Assembly: GCA_002403305.1 (NCBI GenBank)
Contig: DHHM01000015.1
Span: forward strand, 1 to 64,000
Length of the DNA: 64,000 nt
Direction: 5' to 3'
DNA from: Bacteroidales bacterium UBA4772
GTDB lineage: Bacteria > Bacteroidota > Bacteroidia > Bacteroidales > VadinHA17
The first letter of the stretch is position 1. Each line of letters begins with the position of its first letter. Made by a program: the position numbers and the translations under genes. Of this stretch, positions 16,931-25,978 are shown piece by piece. The notes under the pieces are model-generated. The model was not told the origin of the DNA. It did not search any database and saw nothing but the letters and a program-made list of their open reading frames with translations.

Positions 16931-18847
16931 ATGACAATGTTGCCGGATATATACAGGGAGACACTCGCCCGCTATTGGGGCTTCACAACCTTCATGCCGC
17001 TGCAGGAGGAGATAATCGCCGCAGTGGCTGCAGGAAATGATGCAGTGGGACTGCTGCCCACCGGGGGAGGCAAATCCGTCACATACCAGGTGCCGGCCGT
17101 GGCAAACGATGGACTCTGCCTCGTAATCACTCCGCTGATAGCCCTCATGAAAGATCAGGTAGAACGACTTAAGTCGTTGAAGATAAAAGCGATGGCTATC
17201 CATAGCGGAATGACCCGCGAGGAGGTGGAGATCTCCCTCGATAACTGCCTCTATGGCGATTACAGACTCCTCTATGTCAGCCCTGAACGACTCCGGACAC
17301 CGCTCTTCAGAGCACGCATGCCCAGGTTCAACTTTACCCTGGTGGCTGTCGATGAAGCCCACTGCATATCACAGTGGGGCTATGACTTCAGACCCTCATA
17401 CCTCCATATCGCAGAGATAAGAGACCTGATTGGAGAAGAGGTGCCGTTCCTTGCCCTGACAGCAACGGCAACACCACGTGTGGTGAAGGATATCATAGGG
17501 CGCCTGAAGCTCAAAAACCCACAACTGCTCCAGACCAGCTTCAAAAGACCTAATATCACATATTTTGTCAGGGAGACCGAAGACAAGGCTGCCTACGTGG
17601 TCAAAAGCCTTAAAAAGGAACAGGGCAGCGGAATAATATACGTCAGCAGCAGGAAGAAATCAAAAGAGGTGGCTAAGCTGCTGGTTGAAAACGGTATCAG
17701 AGCAGACTTCTACCATGCCGGACTGCCCCAGGATCTGCGCGACAGGAAACAACAGGCCTGGACTACCGGCGAGGTACGCGTCATTGTAGCTACCAATGCC
17801 TTCGGCATGGGCATCGATAAGGCTGAGGTGAGGTTCGTCATACACTGGGATTGCCCCGACTCCATTGAGGCGTACTACCAGGAGTCGGGCAGGGCAGGAC
17901 GAGACGGTAAGCCTGCCTTCGCCATACTCCTCTGGTCACTCGATGAGAAGAAGAGACTGGAAGACTCGGTCAGGATTAAATTTCCACCTATAGAAAAGAT
18001 AAAGGATGTTTATGAGGCTATCTGCAACTACTATCAGCTGCCCGTAGGATCAGGGAAAAACAGCGTTCATGATTTCGACCTGTGGAAATTCGTGACCGCT
18101 TTCAGATTCTCAGTCACGGAAACCTACAACAGCCTTAACTTCCTGCAAAAAGAGGGATACCTTGAATTTACCGATGAGATCAATAACCCCTCAAGGGTCC
18201 ATTTCGTGGTAAGCCGCGATGACCTCTACAAATTCCAGGTCGCCAACGAAGAGTATGACAGGTTCATCAAACTGCTGCTCAGAACCTATAGCGGAATGTT
18301 CTCCGAATTCGTGCCGGTCAACGAAGAATCACTGGCAAACAGGTCGGGCCTGACCCGGGAGGCTATCTACCAGTATCTCCTTAGACTCTCTTCACAGGGA
18401 ATAATACATTTCATCCCGGGCAAAAAAAGCCCCCTGGTAATCTTCACCGAAGAGAGACTCGACAGAAGACACCTGCACATTTCACCCGACCTATACCTTA
18501 AAGTCAAGGAAAACTACATCGAAAGGGTGGCCATGATGATTGAATACGCAGAAAATAAAACACGCTGCCGCTCTGCCTTCCTGACAGGATATTTCGGGGA
18601 GGAGAACGGCAGATGCGGACTCTGCGACACTTGCCAGGAGAGAAATGAACTCGAACTCAGTAAGTATGAGTTCGACCTTATTATCGATAAGATAAAAGAA
18701 CTGCTTGGAGAAGATGCCCTCAGGCCCGATGAACTTGCATCAGCTATGGAATTCCCTCCGGAAAAGAGCACCAGGGTAATCCGGTGGCTGCTCGACCACG
18801 AGAAGCTTCTGTATGACAGCCACCATAAACTCCTCTGGAAACACTGA
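16931..18847 (+). CDS. recQ: RecQ family ATP-dependent DNA helicase
   Basis: 3'-5' superfamily-2 helicase. About 638 aa with motif I LLPTGGGKSVTYQ, DEAH box VAVDEAHCISQWGYDFRPSY, motif III LTATATP, motif VI YYQESGRAGRDG, a zinc-binding region CRSAFLTGYFGEENGRCGLCDTC (about 550-575) and a winged-helix region before it. The C terminus ends in a short helical region rather than an obvious HRDC domain. The order is unusual only in that the cysteine cluster follows the winged helix, as in the short Bacteroidota RecQ paralogue. Start set by the promoter at 16908. Confidence 0.95.
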   Translation: MTMLPDIYRETLARYWGFTTFMPLQEEIIAAVAAGNDAVGLLPTGGGKSVTYQVPAVANDGLCLVITPLIALMKDQVERLKSLKIKAMAIHSGMTREEVEISLDNCLYGDYRLLYVSPERLRTPLFRARMPRFNFTLVAVDEAHCISQWGYDFRPSYLHIAEIRDLIGEEVPFLALTATATPRVVKDIIGRLKLKNPQLLQTSFKRPNITYFVRETEDKAAYVVKSLKKEQGSGIIYVSSRKKSKEVAKLLVENGIRADFYHAGLPQDLRDRKQQAWTTGEVRVIVATNAFGMGIDKAEVRFVIHWDCPDSIEAYYQESGRAGRDGKPAFAILLWSLDEKKRLEDSVRIKFPPIEKIKDVYEAICNYYQLPVGSGKNSVHDFDLWKFVTAFRFSVTETYNSLNFLQKEGYLEFTDEINNPSRVHFVVSRDDLYKFQVANEEYDRFIKLLLRTYSGMFSEFVPVNEESLANRSGLTREAIYQYLLRLSSQGIIHFIPGKKSPLVIFTEERLDRRHLHISPDLYLKVKENYIERVAMMIEYAENKTRCRSAFLTGYFGEENGRCGLCDTCQERNELELSKYEFDLIIDKIKELLGEDALRPDELASAMEFPPEKSTRVIRWLLDHEKLLYDSHHKLLWKH

Positions 18848-18892
18848 AAACCCCTTTTATCAACACCGGCCTTTTTTTAAAACTGAAATGAA

Positions 18893-18900
18893 TACTTTTG
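18893..18900 (+). promoter_or_regulatory. -7 promoter element for the DUF5063 operon
   Basis: TACTTTTG matches TAnnTTTG and lies 17 bases upstream of the ATG at 18917; it excludes the in-frame TTG at 18905 as a start. Confidence 0.5.
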
Positions 18901-18916
18901 TCATTTGTTTATTCCC

Positions 18917-19477
18917 ATGGAAGAGGACCAGAAAATAATCTACTCACGAAAAGTCATAGAATTTGCGGCATCGGCAAACGAATACTGCAAATACCTTGAC
19001 GGAAGCAGGGATATCAACGGAATAGAAATCCTTAAGGTCATGCAGCGACTGCTGCCCTTCATCTACCTGAGAGCAACTCTCCTGCCAATGCTCGAACCCC
19101 TGCTCGAGGATGGAAATGAGAAGACGGTGTCTGAGTTTGACTGGACAAGGATGCACGAAAACCTGCTCTCCAAAATAGGAAATAATGATCCATTCCCGGT
19201 TATAGTGGCTGATGGCGACCCTGCGGACGGACTTTATACAGGCAGCATAGCGGAAAACCTGTCAGACATATACCAGGATCTGAGGAACTTCATTGTTAAT
19301 TATAAGAGTGGTAACGAGGAAGTAATGAATGATGCGGTCTGGGAGGTGCTCATGAACTTCGAAGAGTTCTGGGGCAAAAAACTGCTGACCACTCTCTCTG
19401 CAATCCATGATGTTCTCTACTCCGAGGCCGACGGGGAGAACGAAATTGAAAAACCCGGTGATGACAAGACAATATAA
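18917..19477 (+). CDS. DUF5063 family protein
   Basis: A 186-aa acidic, mostly helical cytosolic protein (YSRKVIEFAASANEYCKYLDG at the start). I recognise the DUF5063 family; its function is unknown. It heads a tight run in which every junction overlaps or nearly touches: the next gene (RNase D-like exonuclease) starts 17 bases before its stop. The constant association with RNase D-like and rRNA methyltransferase genes hints at RNA metabolism (inference). Confidence 0.8.
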   Translation: MEEDQKIIYSRKVIEFAASANEYCKYLDGSRDINGIEILKVMQRLLPFIYLRATLLPMLEPLLEDGNEKTVSEFDWTRMHENLLSKIGNNDPFPVIVADGDPADGLYTGSIAENLSDIYQDLRNFIVNYKSGNEEVMNDAVWEVLMNFEEFWGKKLLTTLSAIHDVLYSEADGENEIEKPGDDKTI

Positions 19478-20054
19478 CGAGACCATAAATGACGATGAAC
19501 TGAGAAAACTGCCCCTGCTGCAGTTCGAGGGAAACGTGACGCTGGTCGATGACATCCGCAAGTTCAATAAGGCTGTAGCAGAGATCAGCGGCTGCAGGAT
19601 ACTGGGCTTTGATACCGAGACAAAACCTTCATTCAAAAAGGGAAGAAGATATAAGGTCTCCCTTCTACAGCTTGCGGATGACCATCGTGCCTGGCTCTTC
19701 AGACTCAATATGATCGGGTTGCCGGCTGAACTGGCCCGACTGCTGGCAGATGAAAATATCATAAAGGTGGGCGTGGCAATTCATGATGATATCAAAGCCC
19801 TGAAATCACTTGAACCCTTCGAGCCCGGAGGATTCCTTGACCTGCAGAACGTGGTGCAGGACCATGGCATAAAACAGCTGGGACTGAAGAAACTCTCAGC
19901 ACTCATCCTTGGATACCGAATCTCAAAATCGCAACAGGTATCAAACTGGGAAGCCCCGGCTCTGACTGAGCCTCAGCAAATTTATGCCGCCACCGACGCC
20001 TGGGTCTGCAGACAAATATACCTGGCACTTAACGGTAAAGAAAGCCGGCAGTAG
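19461..20054 (+). CDS. RNase D-like 3'-5' exonuclease
   Basis: A 197-aa DEDD-superfamily nuclease. Exo I FDTETKP (Asp and Glu metal ligands), Exo II VGVAIHDDIKAL and Exo III YAATDAWVCRQIY (DEDDy tyrosine and aspartate) are all present. It lacks the HRDC domains of full RNase D, so it is the short domain-only form. Start chosen at the ATG 19461, which overlaps the DUF5063 gene; its stop overlaps the GTG start of the next gene. Likely substrates are structured RNAs or DNA ends; not determinable from sequence. Confidence 0.88.
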   Translation: MTRQYNETINDDELRKLPLLQFEGNVTLVDDIRKFNKAVAEISGCRILGFDTETKPSFKKGRRYKVSLLQLADDHRAWLFRLNMIGLPAELARLLADENIIKVGVAIHDDIKALKSLEPFEPGGFLDLQNVVQDHGIKQLGLKKLSALILGYRISKSQQVSNWEAPALTEPQQIYAATDAWVCRQIYLALNGKESRQ

Positions 20055-21241
20055 TGATCACATCCCGGGTCAATCTGAAAAAAGGCAAGGAGCAGTCGGT
20101 AAGACGCTACCACCCGTGGGTATTCTCCGGAGCCATAGCAAGGGTTGACGGCACACCTGCCGAGGGCGACCCGGTGGAGGTACTGGCATCTGACGGTACA
20201 TACCTGGCAACAGGACACTGGTCGCCGGGATCCATCGCCGTGCGGATCTTTTCGTTTGAGAAATGCCTGCCTGACATCAATTTCTTCAGAAAAAAGCTCG
20301 AAGATGCAGTGCAATGCCGCATTGGAACCGGTATAACCGGAAAAAGCGACACAAACGTGTGGCGACTGGTACACGGTGAGGGCGACGGACTGCCGGGACT
20401 GGTGGTTGATATCTATGGTAATACGGCCGTCATGCAGTCACATACAGCCGGCTTCTGGCATATACGCAAAATGATAGCCGGTCTCCTGCCGGAAGTGACC
20501 GGCGGACTGGTGAAATCGGTATATGATAAGAGCGAAGGAACACTTCCCTTCATGGCAAAGCTTAACCCGGTCAACGGTTACCTGCTGGGCGGCGACGGTG
20601 ATCCCGATGCAGTGGTTTCGGAGAACGGATACAGGTTCAAAATCGACTGGGAGAAGGGACAGAAGACAGGCTTCTTCATAGACCAGCGCGACAATCGAAA
20701 TCTGCTGCGCCAATACAGCAACGGAAGAAGGGTGCTCAACATGTTCGGCTATACCGGCGGCTTCTCGGTCTATGCCATGAGCAACGCCGCACTGGTGCAT
20801 ACTGTTGACAGTTCTGCCGCGGCAACCGCGATGGCTGATGAGAATGTCAGGCTCAACTTTGGGGAGGATCCCCGTCACAAATCTTTCGCCACCGACGCCT
20901 TCAGCTTCCTGGCGGAGATGAAACAGCAATACGACCTAATGGTGCTTGACCCTCCGGCATTCGCCAAGCACCAGACAGCCCTCAGCCAGGCCCTTCAGGG
21001 CTACAGAAGACTGAATGCCATTGCCCTTCAAAAGATCGCCCCGGGAGGCATCCTCCTTACCTTTTCATGTTCACAGGTGGTGAGCCGCGATGACTTCCGG
21101 CGCTCAGTCTTCGTGGCCGCAGCCAATACCGGCAGAAACGTGCGGATACTTCACCAGATGGGCCAGCCGCCTGACCATCCTGTAAATATCTACCACCCTG
21201 AGAGCGAATACCTCAAAGGACTGGTACTTTATGTTGAATAG
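20054..21241 (+). CDS. Class I rRNA methyltransferase, RlmI type
   Basis: A 395-aa protein with an N-terminal PUA-like domain (HPWVFSGAIARV, about 14-75), an EEHUD-like linker, and a SAM-binding core with DQRDNRN, VLNMFGYTGGFSVYA and the catalytic motif LDPPAFAK plus TFSCSQ containing the active cysteine. These are diagnostic of the RlmI (23S rRNA m5C1962) family, though the exact target in this organism is inferred. GTG start overlapping the upstream TAG. Confidence 0.92.
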   Translation: MITSRVNLKKGKEQSVRRYHPWVFSGAIARVDGTPAEGDPVEVLASDGTYLATGHWSPGSIAVRIFSFEKCLPDINFFRKKLEDAVQCRIGTGITGKSDTNVWRLVHGEGDGLPGLVVDIYGNTAVMQSHTAGFWHIRKMIAGLLPEVTGGLVKSVYDKSEGTLPFMAKLNPVNGYLLGGDGDPDAVVSENGYRFKIDWEKGQKTGFFIDQRDNRNLLRQYSNGRRVLNMFGYTGGFSVYAMSNAALVHTVDSSAAATAMADENVRLNFGEDPRHKSFATDAFSFLAEMKQQYDLMVLDPPAFAKHQTALSQALQGYRRLNAIALQKIAPGGILLTFSCSQVVSRDDFRRSVFVAAANTGRNVRILHQMGQPPDHPVNIYHPESEYLKGLVLYVE

Positions 21242-21246
21242 ACACT

Positions 21247-23394
21247 ATGGACCCTGCAATACACATAAAGACAATAGCCGGTAAGCTGCATCTGCACGAC
21301 TGGCAGGTTGAGAACACCCTCAGGCTTCTTGACGACGGAGCTACAATACCCTTCATAAGCCGTTACCGAAAGGAGGTGACGGGCAGCCTGAACGAGGTGC
21401 AGCTCGCGGAGATACGTGATGAATACGAGAGGCTGAAAGAGCTTGAAAAGCGCAGGGAGGCTGTCATCAAATCGATTGAGGAACAGGAGAAGATGACTCC
21501 TGAGCTGCTGGCAAAGATTAACGCTGCCCTGACAATGTCACAGCTTGAGGACCTCTATCTTCCCTACAGGCCGAAAAGGAAGACACGTGCCTCCGTTGCA
21601 CGGGAGAAGGGACTGGAACCGCTTGCACTCTGGCTCCTGGCACAGAAGCCCGGAGACCCGGAAACCGAGGCAGCAAAATACCTCACTGACATTGTGGAGA
21701 GCACCGATTCAGCACTGGCAGGCGCCCGTGACATCATTGCCGAAATGGTCAGCGAGAATGAACTGGTCCGCGGATCGCTTCGGCGCTTCTACGAACGCGA
21801 TGCGGTGATAACATCCAGGGTGGTGAAGGGAAAAGAACAGGAGGGGTCCAAGTTCAGCGATTACTTCGAGTGGTCCGAACCGCTGCGACGCTGTCCCTCC
21901 CACAGGCTCCTGGCAATGCGCCGTGGTGAGGAGGAGGGATTCCTCAGGCTTACCATCATGCCGGCAGAGGAGGAGGCCCTGAAAATCATTGAAAGACAGT
22001 TTGTTCGGGCCGGCAACGAAGCTGCCCGGCAGGTGAGGGAGGCAACGGCCGACAGCTGGAGCCGCCTGCTGGCACCCTCAATGGAGACAGAGTTCAGAAA
22101 GAGCTCAAAGGAAAAAGCCGATGAGGAGGCCATACGCGTCTTTGCCCAAAACCTGAGGCAGCTGTTGCTCTCCCCGCCGCTGGGAGAGAAAAGCGTGCTT
22201 GCAATAGACCCGGGCTATCGCACCGGATGCAAGGTGGTATGCCTCGACAGACAGGGTGCACTGCTGCACCATGACGTGATTTATCCCCACCCGCCTCAAA
22301 ACGAGACTGCCCGGAGCGTCAGCAAGCTGCTGTCGCTGATCGACGAATACGGCATTGAAGCCATTGCCATCGGCAACGGCACCGCCAGCCGCGAGACCGA
22401 AGCTATGGTAAAACAATACCTGCCGTCTGACTCCGGCATCAGGATTTTCGTGGTCAGCGAAGCAGGAGCATCTGTATATTCAGCATCAAAGACGGCCCGC
22501 GATGAGTTTCCTGACCAAGACGTTACGGTTCGCGGTGCTGTCTCCATTGGCCGCAGACTCATGGACCCGCTGGCCGAACTGGTGAAGATAGACCCTAAAT
22601 CAATAGGCGTCGGACAGTACCAGCACGATGTTGACCAGACACGGCTGCAGGCCAGCCTCGACGAGGTGGTGATGTCATGCGTCAACGCCGTGGGAGTGGA
22701 GGTCAACACCGCCAGTCCCCATCTGCTGACATATGTCTCAGGTCTGGGACTAAAACTGGCACAGAATATCGTTGACCACCGCACGGAAAATGGTCCATTC
22801 AGAGCACGTGCTGATCTGATGAAGGTAAAGAGAATGGGCGACAAGGCATACGAACAGGCTGCCGGATTCCTCAGGATAAGAAACGCCCCCAACCCGCTCG
22901 ACGCATCGGCAGTGCACCCTGAAAGCTACCACATTGTGGAGAAAATGGCGCGGGATGCAGGCTGTACCGTCGCTGACCTTATACGTGATGAGACAAGACG
23001 CAAAACGATAAATATTGAGAAGTATGTTACCGCCAGTGCAGGACTGCCCACACTGAAGGATATCATGCAGGAGCTGGCAAAGCCGGGACGCGATCCGAGG
23101 TCAGCAATAGAGGAGTTCAGCTTCGCCGATATACACTCACTTGAGGATGTTAAGGAGGGTATGATAGTGCCGGGAATTGTTACAAATATTACTAAATTTG
23201 GTGCGTTTGTTGACATCGGGGTGAAGCAGGACGGCCTGGTACATGTCTCTCAGATGGCTGACCGCTACGTTGACGACCCGTCAAAGGTGGTTAAACTCCA
23301 CCAGCAACTCATGGTGCGTGTGGTAAGTGTTGACCTGGCACGTAAACGCATTCAACTGTCGCTGAAGGGCATTAATAAGGTTAAAGACCTGTAA
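21247..23394 (+). CDS. tex: Tex family RNA-binding transcription accessory protein
   Basis: A 715-aa protein with the standard Tex architecture: N-terminal helical Tex_N domain (IPFISRYRKEVTGSL), YqgF/RNase H-like domain (SVLAIDPGYRTGCKVVCLD, about 315-440), helix-hairpin-helix modules (NTASPHLLTYVSGLG, about 490-560) and a C-terminal S1 RNA-binding domain (VPGIVTNITKFGAFVDIGVKQDGLVHVSQM, about 640-710; quoted in parts by position). It follows the RlmI-like gene by 5 bases and closes this operon. Confidence 0.97.
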   Translation: MDPAIHIKTIAGKLHLHDWQVENTLRLLDDGATIPFISRYRKEVTGSLNEVQLAEIRDEYERLKELEKRREAVIKSIEEQEKMTPELLAKINAALTMSQLEDLYLPYRPKRKTRASVAREKGLEPLALWLLAQKPGDPETEAAKYLTDIVESTDSALAGARDIIAEMVSENELVRGSLRRFYERDAVITSRVVKGKEQEGSKFSDYFEWSEPLRRCPSHRLLAMRRGEEEGFLRLTIMPAEEEALKIIERQFVRAGNEAARQVREATADSWSRLLAPSMETEFRKSSKEKADEEAIRVFAQNLRQLLLSPPLGEKSVLAIDPGYRTGCKVVCLDRQGALLHHDVIYPHPPQNETARSVSKLLSLIDEYGIEAIAIGNGTASRETEAMVKQYLPSDSGIRIFVVSEAGASVYSASKTARDEFPDQDVTVRGAVSIGRRLMDPLAELVKIDPKSIGVGQYQHDVDQTRLQASLDEVVMSCVNAVGVEVNTASPHLLTYVSGLGLKLAQNIVDHRTENGPFRARADLMKVKRMGDKAYEQAAGFLRIRNAPNPLDASAVHPESYHIVEKMARDAGCTVADLIRDETRRKTINIEKYVTASAGLPTLKDIMQELAKPGRDPRSAIEEFSFADIHSLEDVKEGMIVPGIVTNITKFGAFVDIGVKQDGLVHVSQMADRYVDDPSKVVKLHQQLMVRVVSVDLARKRIQLSLKGINKVKDL

Positions 23395-23403
23395 AATCAG
23401 TAT

Positions 23404-23529
23404 ACGCCGTAGGCGTTATAGTATTGTAGATCAATGACATGGTTGATAATATTTACGCCGTAGGCGTTATAGTATTGTAGCCTTAATTATAACAAAATCC
23501 ATTCCCCGTAGGGGATGAAGTATTGTAGA
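23404..23529. repeat. Three palindromic REP-like elements with conserved tail
   Basis: Two copies of ACGCCGTAGGCGT followed by TATAGTATTGTAG start at 23404 and 23455. A third at 23503 has a different stem, TCCCCGTAGGGGA, but the same AGTATTGTAG tail. Spacing is about 50 bases. The five-pair stem around the GTA loop is preserved by paired substitutions (A-T to T-A, G-C to C-G). Such CC-GTA-GG elements are scattered through many Bacteroidota genomes; no transposase is nearby. Confidence 0.8.
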
Positions 23530-23558
23530 ACAATATGTTAATTATTAATAATTCATTT

Positions 23559-25703
23559 ATGAAAAGAACAATTCTACTCCTCTTCACCGCCTCAGTGATC
23601 CTCGTCATGGCATCGTGCGGCAAAATACCCCGGCCACCCGTGGCTGAGAAAATCCCTTATGTTGTTGAGAGCAACGGCAACGAACGCGTTGACAACTACT
23701 TCTGGATGCGCCTCAGCGATGAACAGAAGAATGAGGAAACACCGGATTCCCAGACTGTTAAGGTACTTGCTTATCTCAACGCCGAGAACGACTTCGCCAA
23801 GGCTGCGATGAAACACACTGCCAAATTTCAGCAGCAGCTTTTCAAAGAGATTAAGGGTCGTATCAAGGAAGATGATGAGACTGTGCCTTACCTCGACAAT
23901 GGTTATTTCTATCACACGAAATACTTTGAAGGCAAGGAGTATCCTGTCCTCTACCGGAGAAAGGATGGCACGGAAACAGCAGAGGTGATGCTTGATGTCA
24001 ACCTGCTCGCTGAAGGTCATAATTATACCGGCGTCGGCGGTGCATCTGTCTCACCTGACAATAACCTCCTGGCATATGGCGTCGACCATGTGAGCCGCAG
24101 GCAATACACAATCTATGTCAAGGACCTCAACACCGGCGAACTTCTCTCTGATACCATCGTCAACTCCACCGGCCAGAGTGTCTGGGCTGACGATGATAAG
24201 ACCCTCTTCTATGTGAAAAAGGATCCGGAGACTCTCCGCGCTGCCGTTGTCATGAAGCATAAACTGGGTACTCCCTCCTCCGAAGACCAGGTGGTGTTCG
24301 ACGAGACCGACGAGACCTTTGCCGTCTATCTCGGTAAAACCAAGAGTAAAAAATATATCATGATTATGTCGAGTCAGACACTGACGACCGAGGTACGCCT
24401 CATCGAAACAGCCAATCCCGGCGGCGAGGTGATGATATTCGCACCGCGAATGGTAGGCCATGAATATTCACTAGATCATCTTAACGGTGTCTTCTACATC
24501 AGGACCAATGCCAACGCAGCAAAGAACTTCAAACTGATGTCATGCCCTGAAAACAGAACAGGCATGCCTGCATGGAAGGAAGTTATACCTCACCGTGATG
24601 ACGTTCTGTTTGAAAATTATGAACTCTTCGATAACTACCTGGTTGCCGATGAGCGCATTAAGGGTCTTACCAACCTCCGCATCATCAATCTGGGCGACGG
24701 TTCCGAACATTTCCTCGATTTCGGCGAGGAGACCTATACGGCCGGCATAAGTGTCAACCCCAATGGCAACACCACACTCCTCAGGTACAGCTACTCGTCG
24801 CTGACAACCCCCAACTCGACCTACGATTATGATATGGCTGCACGCACAAAGACATTGCTGAAGCAGGACAGCGTGCTGGGAGGATTTGACAAAGACAATT
24901 ATGAGTCAAAGCGCCTCTGGGCTACCGCCACAGACGGAACGCTGGTCCCTGTTTCCCTTGTATACCGTAAGGGATTCACACAGGACGGCACCGCTCCGCT
25001 GCTGCTTTACGCCTACGGCTCGTACGGCTCTTCAACCGATCCTTATTTCCGCTCATCCATCATCAGCCTCCTTGACAGGGGATTTGCCTATGCCATTGCC
25101 CATATCAGGGGTGGCAGCGAGATGGGTCGCCAGTGGTACGAAGACGGCAAGCTGCTGAAGAAGATAAACACCTTTACAGACTTCAACGACTGTGCACGGT
25201 TCCTTATAAACGAGAAATACACCTCTGCCGAACACCTCTATGCCATGGGTGGCAGCGCCGGCGGATTGCTGATGGGTGCCATTGTCAATATGGAGCCGGA
25301 ACTCTACAACGGCATCATAGCCGCAGTACCGTTCGTTGATGTTGTCAGTACAATGCTTGACGCCTCAATACCCCTCACCACATTCGAATGGGACGAGTGG
25401 GGCGACCCGCGCAAGCAGGAGTACTACGACTATATGCTCTCATACTCACCATATGACCAGGTGAAGGAGCAGGAGTATCCCAACATGCTGGTTACCACAG
25501 GCTACTGGGATTCGCAGGTACAGTACTGGGAACCTGCCAAATGGGTTGCCAGGCTGCGCGACATGAAGACAGATGACAACATCCTCATCATGGATGTCAA
25601 CATGACTGCAGGCCACGGAGGCGCCTCAGGCCGCTTCGAGCGCCTGAAGACCGTGGCACTGGAGTATGCATTCATCCTTGACCTCGAGGGAATAAAGGAG
25701 TAG
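23559..25703 (+). CDS. S9 family prolyl oligopeptidase / oligopeptidase B-like lipoprotein
   Basis: About 714 aa. The signal MKRTILLLFTASVILVMASC ends in a lipobox, so the mature enzyme is membrane-anchored. A seven-bladed propeller region (about 70-420) precedes the alpha/beta-hydrolase domain with IAHIRGGSEMGR, the nucleophile motif GGSAGG (serine near residue 566) and the catalytic histidine in AGHGG near the C terminus. These match the S9A/oligopeptidase B group, which cleaves short peptides. An upstream in-frame ATG at 23535 would spoil the signal peptide. Likely role in peptide scavenging at the envelope. Confidence 0.93.
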   Translation: MKRTILLLFTASVILVMASCGKIPRPPVAEKIPYVVESNGNERVDNYFWMRLSDEQKNEETPDSQTVKVLAYLNAENDFAKAAMKHTAKFQQQLFKEIKGRIKEDDETVPYLDNGYFYHTKYFEGKEYPVLYRRKDGTETAEVMLDVNLLAEGHNYTGVGGASVSPDNNLLAYGVDHVSRRQYTIYVKDLNTGELLSDTIVNSTGQSVWADDDKTLFYVKKDPETLRAAVVMKHKLGTPSSEDQVVFDETDETFAVYLGKTKSKKYIMIMSSQTLTTEVRLIETANPGGEVMIFAPRMVGHEYSLDHLNGVFYIRTNANAAKNFKLMSCPENRTGMPAWKEVIPHRDDVLFENYELFDNYLVADERIKGLTNLRIINLGDGSEHFLDFGEETYTAGISVNPNGNTTLLRYSYSSLTTPNSTYDYDMAARTKTLLKQDSVLGGFDKDNYESKRLWATATDGTLVPVSLVYRKGFTQDGTAPLLLYAYGSYGSSTDPYFRSSIISLLDRGFAYAIAHIRGGSEMGRQWYEDGKLLKKINTFTDFNDCARFLINEKYTSAEHLYAMGGSAGGLLMGAIVNMEPELYNGIIAAVPFVDVVSTMLDASIPLTTFEWDEWGDPRKQEYYDYMLSYSPYDQVKEQEYPNMLVTTGYWDSQVQYWEPAKWVARLRDMKTDDNILIMDVNMTAGHGGASGRFERLKTVALEYAFILDLEGIKE

Positions 25704-25800
25704 CAGGCTATAATACCATCAGACTTGCAGGAAGACAGTGGTTAAGAGCCATATCGATCCGGTGAAGGAGGAATTATTGATTAGCAGGCTATTACACCAT
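25701..25800. repeat. 81-bp spaced direct repeat after the S9 peptidase gene
   Basis: TAGCAGGCTATAATACCAT at 25701 (containing the stop codon) and TAGCAGGCTATTACACCAT at 25782 are near-identical, and weaker similarity extends upstream of both. It looks like a small duplication of the gene's tail. Confidence 0.6.
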
Positions 25801-25859
25801 TGGCAGTAAAGAGAAGCGTGACAGGCTGCCAGCCCGGCGGCCCGGCAGTAAATGAATTT

Positions 25860-25877
25860 CCGGTCCTGCAGGACCGG
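25860..25877. repeat. 18-bp perfect palindrome
   Basis: CCGGTCCTGCAGGACCGG is fully self-complementary and lies between the convergent S9 peptidase and M28 peptidase genes, 18 bases before a terminator hairpin. It may be another REP-type hairpin or part of the termination region. Confidence 0.65.
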
Positions 25878-25895
25878 ATAAATACCGGATGAAAA

Positions 25896-25928
25896 AAAGA
25901 GGCTTACCCGCAACAGGTCAGCCTCTTT
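25896..25928. terminator. Bidirectional terminator hairpin
   Basis: AAAGAGGCT and AGCCTCTTT (9-bp perfect stem) flank a 15-base loop, with A-rich and T-containing flanks on both sides. It sits between the convergent genes ending at 25703 and 25979. A hairpin with the same AAAGAGGCT/AGCCTCTTT stem recurs at 50.6 kb. Confidence 0.8.
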
Positions 25929-25978
25929 AACATTAACAGAATTGAAAAACAAAAAAAGTTGTGAGCCCGCCAGGCAGG

